Shown: piece by piece, positions 57,301 to 64,000 of the stretch
Layout of the letters: each line of letters starts with the position of its first letter
Numbering within the stretch: position 1 is the first letter of the stretch
Notes under the pieces: model-generated
The model's database searches: none
What the model was told of the DNA's origin: nothing
The model's input: the letters and a program-made list of their open reading frames with translations, nothing else
Translations under genes and position numbers: made by a program
Source of the DNA: Chelydra serpentina
Taxonomy: Eukaryota > Chordata > Testudines > Chelydridae
NCBI GenBank assembly: GCA_037349315.1
Contig: JBAIAC010000068.1
Coordinates: forward strand, 19,187,001-19,251,000
DNA: 64,000 nucleotides
Reading direction: 5' to 3'

Positions 57301-58268
57301 ATTTCTAGTTAAATTTTACAAAACACGTAAAAGATGAAAAGTGCTACAAAAATGCTTATTAGTATCAGCATTATTAGTACTAACAGTTGTTATTGTTAAT
57401 CTGCAAGGGAAATGTGTACTTACACTCAATTGAGAAGGCAGTTTAAAAAACACCTGGCAAACCTCCACTGAAGTCATTGAGAGTTGTGTGTGTGCACTAG
57501 TGGTCAAAATGCATTATCTTGCCCATTACTGAATCAAGACCTACATGATAATATGATTTCTTAGGCCAGAAAACTCTTCTTCATGGCCCTAAAGACTGTG
57601 CATAATAATATCTTTGTTGGGCTAATAAAAGATGTTGTGATATCTCTCCAGATTTATTGTTGAAATGAATAACTTGGAATGATTTGGGAGGAATAATTAT
57701 GAATGAATAATTTAGAACGGCAAATTTGTCTCCAGGCTAATTAATATACAAATCCATAAATAATCTAGTTAGCTGACTAGCAGGTCAACTATCATCTACA
57801 TTTGGACTGGATCCTTGTTGTGGAATTCATGACAAGAAGTCAAGTTGGCAGTTCTAAAACATTCTTGTAGAATAAGCTGTCTTAAAATGTCCGGCCTGTC
57901 ATGCTGGGAAACTTGTTTATATTGCATGAAGTGTTCACAAGCTATGATTCTCAATATGCACATGGACAACTACAACAGCTGTAGCTAATTCCCTCTTGTG
58001 TTCCAGGTACTGACTATGACAGCAGTGATTTAATGGCACAAGTAACTGGAAGTGATGAATGCCAGAGGATGCAAATTTTGTATCACAAACTGCAGGGTCC
58101 AGGTGACACATTTTTAGGCTTGAGAATTCTTGCAGAACCTCATTAAACTGAAGTATGGCACAAGGTATCCTAATTAGAATACATGCATTTGCCTCCTCAG
58201 AGCAACCTTTGTATTAGAAAATCTACAGACAGCCCTTGCTGAAATGACACTTGTCTAGATATTCACTG
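57301..58268. other. No gene seen
   Basis: Nothing recognised; A/T-rich. Confidence 0.45.
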
Positions 58269-58324
58269 ATAGATTCAGTTCATAGAGTTCAAGGCCAGAA
58301 GGGACCATTAGATCATCTAGTCCA
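58269..58324 (-). mobile_element. CR1/L2-type 3' tail fragment
   Basis: CATAGAGTTCAAGGCCAGAA then GGGACCATTAGATCATCTAG is the common LINE tail in minus orientation. Confidence 0.6.
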
Positions 58325-58433
58325 GCGTTTCTCAAACTGGGGGTCCCAACCCAAAAATGGGTTGCAAGATTATTGTACAAAAACAACAAGGAGTCCAGTG
58401 GCACCTTAAAGACTAACAGATTTATTTGGGCAT

Positions 58434-58467
58434 AAGCTTTCGTGGGTAAAAACAACCACTTCTTCAG
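58434..58467 (-). ncRNA. Hammerhead-like motif at PLE 3' end
   Basis: Minus strand: CTGAAGA (58467-58461), A, GTGG...CCCAC, GAAA (58441-58438), GCTT. The core U-A of CUGAUGA has changed to A-A and stem II is shortened by one pair, so it is probably inactive. Its position near the 3' end of a PLE with TSDs fixes the location of the motif within the element. Confidence 0.4.
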
Positions 58468-58711
58468 ATGCATGGAGTAAAAATTATAGATGCAGGTATT
58501 ACATACAGACACATGAGGAGAAGGGAGTTACCTCACAAGTGGAGAACCAGTGCTGACAGGGCCAATTCAATCAGGGTGGATGTCGTTCACTACCAATAAT
58601 TGATGAGGAGGTGTCAATTCCAGGAGAGGGGAAAGTTGCTTTTGTAGTGAGCCAGCCACTCCCAGTCCCTATTCAAGCCCAAATTAATGGTCTTAAATTT
58701 GCAAATGAATT

Positions 58712-58948
58712 TTAGTTCTGCAGTTTCTCTTTGAAATCTGTTTCTGAAGGGTTTTTTTGGACAAGTATGGCTACTTTTAAATCTGTTCTAGAATGTCCAG
58801 GAAGATTGAAGTGTTCTCCTACTGGCTTTTGTATGTTACCATTTCTGATGTCCGATTTGTGTCCATTTATTCTTTTACGTAGAGACTGTCCGGTTTGGCC
58901 AATGTACATGGCAGAGGGGCATTGCTGGCACATGATGGCATATATCAC
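58712..58948 (-). pseudogene. PLE GIY-YIG endonuclease domain
   Basis: VIYAIMCQQC then AMYIGQTGQSLRKRINGHKS: the I-Y-A-I...Y-I-G motif, the conserved Arg/Lys run and His of Penelope GIY-YIG domains, followed by VGEHFNLPGHSRTDLKVAI. This nicking enzyme distinguishes PLEs from LINEs. Open within this stretch, but separated from the reverse transcriptase by frame changes and stops. Confidence 0.85.
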
Positions 58949-59553
58949 ATTCGTAGATGTGCAGGTGAATGAGTCCCTGAGGGTGTGGCTGATGCGGTTG
59001 GGTCATCTGATGGTGTTGCTAGAGTAGATATGGGGACAGAGTAGGCAACGAGGTTTGTTACAGGAATTGGTTCCTGGGTTAGTGTTTCTGTGGTGTCGTG
59101 TGTAGTTGCTGGTGAGTATTTGCTTCAGGTCGAGGGGCTGTCTGTAAGCGAGGACTGGCCTGTCTCCCCAGGTCTGTCAGAGTGAGGGATTGTTTTCCAG
59201 GATAGGTTGTAGATCGTTGATCATGTGCGGGAGAGGTTTTAGCTGGGGGCTGTATGTGATGGCCAGTGGTGTTCTGTTACTTTCCTTGTTGGGCCTCTCC
59301 TGTAGTAGGTGACTTCTGGGTACCCGTCTCACTCTGTCAATCTGTTTCCTCACTTCCCCAGGTGGGTATTGTACTTTTAAAAATGCTTGATAAAGATCTT
59401 GTAGGTGTTTGTCTTTGTCTGAGGGATTGGAGCAAATTCGGTTGTATCTTAGAGCTTGGCTGTAGACAATGGATCGTGTGATGTGTCCTGGATGGAAGCT
59501 GGAGGCATGTAGGTCAGTATAGCGGTTTGTAGGTTTCCGGTATAAGGTGGTGT

Positions 59554-60270
59554 TTATGTGACCATCAGATTGATGGTGGGGTGGAAATTGTTGAAATCCA
59601 GGTGGAATTCCTCAAGGGCCTCCTTCCAGTGGGTCCATATGATGATGTCATCAGTGTAGCACAAGTAGAGGAGGGGCACTAGGGGACAAGAGCCGAGGAA
59701 GCATTGTTCTAAGTCAGTCATAAAAATGTTGGCATACTGTGGGGCCATGCGGGTACCCATAGCAGTGCCGCTGACTTGAAGTTGTCCCCAAATCTGAAAT
59801 GGTTGTGGGTGAAGACAAAGTCATAAAGCTCAGCCATCAGGTGTGCCGTGGCCTCATCAGGGATACTGTTCTTGACAGCTTGTAGTCCATCCTCATGTGG
59901 AATATTGGTGTAAAGAGCTTCTACATCCATGGTGGCCAGATGTTTTCTGGAAGATCACCAATGCATTGTAGTTTCCTCAGGAAGTCGGTGGTGTCTCGAA
60001 GATAGCTAGGAGTGCTGGTAGCATAGGGTCTGAGGAGAGAGTCCAAATAGCCAGATAGTCCTGCTGCCATGGTGCCGATGCCTGAGACGATGGGGCGTCC
60101 AGGGTTTCCAGGTTTATGGATCTTAGGTAGCTGATAGAATACCCCTGGTGGGGACTCTGTAGATTTGTTCCTGTGCTATAGCAGGGAGTTTCTTGAGCAA
60201 ATCATGTAGTTTCTTTTGGTACTCCTCAGTGGGATCGGAGGATAGTGGCCTGTAAAATGTGGTGTTGGAG
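59554..60270 (-). pseudogene. PLE reverse transcriptase remnant
   Basis: Order on the minus strand: FYQLPKIHKPGNPGRPIVSG (near 60120), TMAAGLSGYLDSLLRPY, DVEALYTNIPHEDGLQAV (59930-59880), HNHFRFGDNF, GTRMAPQYANIFMTDLE and LCYTDDIIIWTHWKEAL. The catalytic Y-x-D-D is present as YTDD. At least three frameshifts divide it and there is a stop between the blocks near 60170. Confidence 0.8.
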
Positions 60271-60400
60271 AGTTGCCTGGCAACCTACTGTTCATAAGAT
60301 TATTGTAGGGAGGTTGCGAGAGCGGTGGCTGCTGGCCGGGTGGCTAGCTCTGAAGGCAGTACTGCCACCAGCAGTAGCACAGAAGTAAGGGTGGCATGGG

Positions 60401-62848
60401 CGGGGGGAGGCTTCCTCAGTTGTAGGGGGGGGGGCATCATTCCAGACCAGCTGTAAGGGCCAAATCCAACCCTCGTCCCTGCAACCTGGCATCAAAACTG
60501 CCGAACTTCTTTGTGGAGAGGAAAACCAGATTAAAGGTGCATGCAATGGGTGCACGCTCCCTTCAGCGCAGTGCGGGGGGAGTAGATGAGACTGGAGCAT
60601 GGGAGAACCAGGGACCAGTCTGGAGGATCGTCCTCTGCATGGATATTGAGGCCCTCTGTCCGCAATAAGCAACTCCAGCTATTTAGCTGAGGCTGAAAGA
60701 GGAAAAGAGACCATTTTAATGATCCCCTCCCCTAGTGCAGTCTTTAAAGCAGCAGTCGGTGCCCTTTTCGTCACACTTAACTCACTTTTTTTTGTGTAGA
60801 AGCGGCACTGGGATCTTCTCAATCGTCTGAATTTATTTTGATAAACTGCTGCCAAAAGATCAGCTGGGTTTCTGTCAGTCAGAATGGGGGAGCTACGTAT
60901 CCAAATAGCTCAGGGAAGCTTACCAAGAATAGAAAGGGTTAGAACGCAATAAACAAGCATATTCCAAATAGGCAAGAAAAGGGGTTTATAAACGTTTCCG
61001 CTGCTATTGTCCCCTTTGCGTTTTAGTGGGAACTACTTTTCATGGTGGAAGGATAAGTCCCCTAAAAGTTAAATGGAATTGTCAGGTGTACATTAGTCAC
61101 CTGCTTTAAGTTGGTATTGGCAGATGACGCCTGGGAACACGGAACTCTAGCGGAACATTTTATACCGGCCTATAGCTGTGATAAGTCACAGCATTCTAAA
61201 TAAAAACAGCGGTTATAATTAACACTTGTTTTAAATGTAGCCAATGTGACATTCTCACTTAAAGTCTCATGAGACAGAATGTGTTATGGTGAATTAACAC
61301 CTTTACAGGCAATGTGCTTTTTAAAGCAAGTTGATCTACTGCCAGTACTTCACATAACCAAGGATCTTTCCCTTTGAATGCATGTTTTGAAATCTTGATT
61401 TACAGCCTTTCAGGGGAACAGCTGCCAATTTTATGGTGGGGGTTGGGGTTCATGCCCCCCCACCTTCTCTCAGCCTGTAAGCCACCCCTTTTCCTCTCTC
61501 CTCCGTGCCCCTGCAGTTAACTCCTGTTGACGTCAGGTCTGCTCAGGAGGGGAGCCATGTTGCTATGTCAGTGGATCACTCAGCCTCTTTCGATGCCTTC
61601 ACAGGGGAATCCTGTTTGCCAAAGGCTGTGACCTCTGCTGCAGGCCTCCCTCCAAAGGTTAAGTGTAATGTTACTGTCAGGGCGCAGGGCCTCAGATGGT
61701 GCACTTATGGCCATCAGAGTGAAAATGGCAGCTGTTCCTCTGACTGCCATGGTTATCGTCTCTAGAAACTCAACCTTCCATCGGTACCTGGGCAGGGGAG
61801 ACACTGGGGAATAGTGCAAAAGCAGAAGAGAAGCATCTGTAGTTACTATGGAAACAAACTCCTCCTTCACATGCACACGATGATGAGCTTTTTTAATGAG
61901 CCTGAGCCTCCTCTGAGTTACACTGGTGTAAATCAGTAGAACTTATATTGACCTCAATATATATCTGGAAGTCAGTTGTTCTAAAGGTTTTTCTCCACAA
62001 TTCGTATTCTACTTCTATCATCACAAATCTATGCTCCTTGCCCGGTAAGTTACACAAATATTGAGTGGGTGGAAGTCGGTCTTAGGGCATGTAATTGAGC
62101 AGAAGGAAGTCTAAGCTTATGTAAGAGAGTCTCATTTACACCACTTAGATTTGTCCCTTTTTTGTCTTCTGGCCCTTTTTGGATGATTACACAGCTTTCT
62201 TGGTAAAGCACTTTCAGATCTATGAATGAAAAGTTCCATAAGAGCTAAGTATCTATTATTGTTTTATTATTCTTTTACACATTACCAACAAAATTGGAAC
62301 TAACAATGTGGTATAAAGGATTTCTAAGGCTATTATACTTGTTCATCCATTCCTTCTATCATCTTTTCTTCTTTTGATGATAATCACAAGCACTGGAAGA
62401 TAATGAAGAATTAAAAGATTAGCGATATGGAAAGTTTACGCATGAAAAACAAAGTCAAATGGTAAAGAAATCATGATGTGAAAGCTAATGATGGAGAGGA
62501 TATAATTCCCCTTCACGTAGCTCTAGATAGAAAAATATCCCCATGGCCATTCCACATGGGAAAAAGATAGTGCTGCTTCCCGTCTGCCGTGACAAAAACA
62601 AAGCAGTTAAGCTGTAAAGCAGTTACAAGAAATGAAGCTATACAACTTAGGATGGAATTCAGTGATTTTTCCCAAAGATCCCGGGCAGAGTCGTTGTGAT
62701 GCATTAAATATGTGTGGCTATAAACAGGGAAGTGAATAACTTACACTGTCCCAAAACAAGAGAAACTTAGTGACTGATGCCCACTGCTCCCATTGACTAG
62801 AGTTGTGGGTTTCCAACCCTTCAGAAAATCATGTTCTATGGGTCATAG
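60401..62848. other. No gene seen in 2.4 kb
   Basis: A 126-codon frame at 60292-60672 (minus) and 86-98-codon frames at 61505-61876 are domain-free and overlap others on the opposite strand. About 62195-62260 resembles the 3' end of an old SINE (AAAGCACTTTCAGATCTATG). Confidence 0.4.
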
Positions 62849-62917
62849 CCTCAGCTGGTGTAAACTGGCACACTCCATTAACTTTAGTGGAGATATACCA
62901 ATTTACACCAGCTGAGG
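62849..62917. repeat. Short palindromic element (CCTCAGCTGGTGTAAA type)
   Basis: CCTCAGCTGGTGTAAACTGG pairs with CCAATTTACACCAGCTGAGG around a 28-nt centre. Second member of the type at 16707-16770, better preserved. Confidence 0.6.
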
Positions 62918-63164
62918 ATTTGGCCCTCCAAGTGTAAATGGTATGAAAGTGTATTTGTAAATGGATGAAATGCATTAGTAGGTGAAAAACAGCCCTCCTC
63001 TAGGAGTGACTGTTTGTATAACTAAGGTCCCCCTACATATTTTTAATAAAACTTCTGTAAAATGGAATATTAAGAACCTTAAATGCCCACAGAACTTTAA
63101 TGGCTGGCTAATCCTCCTCAGAGGTGAGACTGTACTGGTGGGGGTGGCTAGCAGAGCAACTAGG
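62918..63164. other. No gene seen
   Basis: Frames of 94-95 codons lie on opposite strands over the same interval and extend into a MIR-like piece, so neither is credible. Confidence 0.5.
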
Positions 63165-63330
63165 AGTCTGGAGAAACGGGATCTGTTTTCAGCACTTCCA
63201 CTGATCTGTTGTGACCTTGAGCAAATCATGTCACTGCTCTGTGCCTCAGTTTCCCTCACTGTAAAATAGGGAGGATAATACTTAGCCCTTTGTAAAGTGC
63301 TTTGAGAATGTCAGATGAAAGTAATTACCT
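63165..63330 (+). mobile_element. MIR-like SINE
   Basis: TTGTGACCTTGAGCAAATCA, CTCTGTGCCTCAGTTTCCCT and GTAAAATAGGGAGGATAATA are the classic MIR body in plus orientation; TTTGTAAAGTGCTTTGAGAA follows. The best preserved MIR-like copy here. Confidence 0.65.
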
Positions 63331-64000
63331 AAGTACAATGCATTAACAACAATAATAGTAACAGATACACTATCATTACTTAAACTATTGTAAAGGTTAA
63401 AGTGTTTTCCCACTGTGTCAAGCTTCAGAGGGTCTAATAATGTTTGACCGACAACACAGGCTGCTCCTGAGACTTCCTGCAGAAGTAGTGCAAACTAATT
63501 GTAATATAATAAAATGTAAAAACCAGTGCCTGACAGTATCTTTAAAAAAAAAAAAAACACTCCCTTGAGACAGGCCTAAGGTAAGTTGTTGCCTTGTTCT
63601 TTTGGAATAAATCTGTGGAACAAAAATAAGTTTTTTCCATGCTGTTACACATCAACAGAAGTGCCTCCTTCACACAGTAGACCTCACCCAAAGCTCTGCG
63701 AAGTCAACAGAATTGACCTCAGTGGGTTTTGGCTTGGGCCTGTTACTCACATGATGAGTCTACACAACAGCAGTGGCACAGATTTCTTCTATTCAACCCA
63801 ACCAATGTGCTTCTGCCTTGACAAGCGGCACAAAAAGGAGCATGCAAAAAATGCCCATGGCTGTTCATTTTCTCTCTGCTGTGAGGGCCAACAAAGGTGC
63901 CTGTCACAAGGTCACTGGTCTGTTTAAGAGGGAACGGGTCCAGTTCACATGTGACTCATTCACTGCCTCCCAATGGGTTTTGATAAAGGGCACCTGGGTG
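63331..64000. other. No gene seen; poly(A) run and short palindrome
   Basis: An A14 run lies near 63543-63557. About 63675-63745 pairs GACCTCACCCAAAGCTC with GGGTTTTGGCTTGGGCC loosely, like the other short palindromes. Nothing else. Confidence 0.4.

Larger units (their letters stand above)
58378..60295 (-). mobile_element. PLE (Penelope-like) with 12-bp TSD
   Basis: AAGATTATTGTA flanks it at 58366-58377 and 60296-60307. On the minus strand, from 60295: reverse transcriptase, linker (PLAITYSPQLKPLPHMINDL near 59250), GIY-YIG endonuclease, 3' UTR and a terminal unit with hammerhead-like fold and TTAGTCTTTAAGGTGCC. The N-terminal part of the protein is missing, so the copy is 5' truncated. Frameshifts make it inactive, but it is the most complete PLE in the window and identifies the short terminal units elsewhere. 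Confidence 0.85.
58325..60400. mobile_element. hAT-type repeat interrupted by a PLE
   Basis: CAGCGTTTCTCAAACTGGGG and TCCCAACCCAAAAATGGGTT (58324-58365) resume after the PLE as GGGAGGTTGCGAGAGCGGTG (from 60308). The left end is of the hAT type; the right end is not clear. Confidence 0.5.

Noticed and set aside
1..64000. CRISPR arrays, bacterial operons, phage or plasmid modules
   Set aside because: Repeat content and codon structure are those of a vertebrate nuclear genome; no direct-repeat/spacer arrays are present.

Overview
This window looks like intergenic or intronic sequence from a sauropsid genome, most likely a turtle, with a crocodilian as the alternative. The reasons are the repeat types. 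CR1 LINEs dominate, one of them almost full length with both reading frames open. There is a tRNA-derived SINE with a CR1-like 3' tail, Penelope-like elements (PLEs) of at least two families, hAT, Harbinger and Tc1/mariner-type MITEs, LTR fragments and old MIR-like pieces. I see no L1, Alu or BovB, and no intact host gene or convincing coding exon.

Layout. 0-1.2 kb: 3' part of a long open frame (361+ codons, open to the window edge) that looks like an unusual DDE-type transposase, followed by a poly(A) signal. 1.3-5.6 kb: Harbinger MITE, then a decayed plus-strand CR1 carrying two nested MITEs, then PLE 3' sequence with a 68-nt-arm palindrome. 7.9-9.5 kb: three PLE pieces, two with clear target-site duplications (TSDs). 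10.7-11.7 kb: a 347-bp palindromic element with tRNA-like A and B boxes, then another palindromic repeat. 12.7-15.4 kb: composite hAT element and a minus-strand CR1. 17.4-19.2 kb: second-family PLE and a 1.19-kb LTR with a 5-bp TSD. 19.7-21.8 kb: a CR1 whose 5' part is inverted (twin-priming geometry). 22.9 kb: tRNA/CR1-tailed SINE. 23.5-24.1 kb: ARL4-type pseudogene. 25.0-25.5 kb: MITE and an inverted-dimer PLE terminal unit.

29.4-30.4 kb and 46.7-47.6 kb form an inverted, very similar duplication of about 930 bp; one breakpoint lies inside a hAT MITE. 35.5-39.9 kb is the main feature: a near full-length CR1 on the minus strand with intact ORF1 (zinc-knuckle-like N terminus, coiled coil, SGNH esterase) and intact ORF2 (endonuclease, reverse transcriptase). 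ORF2 has no ATG before its endonuclease domain. The ORF1 stop directly follows a TTTAAAC heptamer in the register for -1 frameshifting into ORF2. 44-49 kb: CR1, PLE, hAT and LTR fragments. 58.4-60.3 kb: a PLE with reverse transcriptase and GIY-YIG endonuclease remnants inserted into a hAT element with a 12-bp TSD. The rest holds scattered old repeats.

How the parts relate. The intact CR1 could supply machinery for CR1-tailed SINEs such as the one at 22.9 kb. The PLE ends share a hammerhead-ribozyme-like fold whose stem II keeps pairing while its bases change between copies. Family names rest on motif recognition by eye; no database search was possible.
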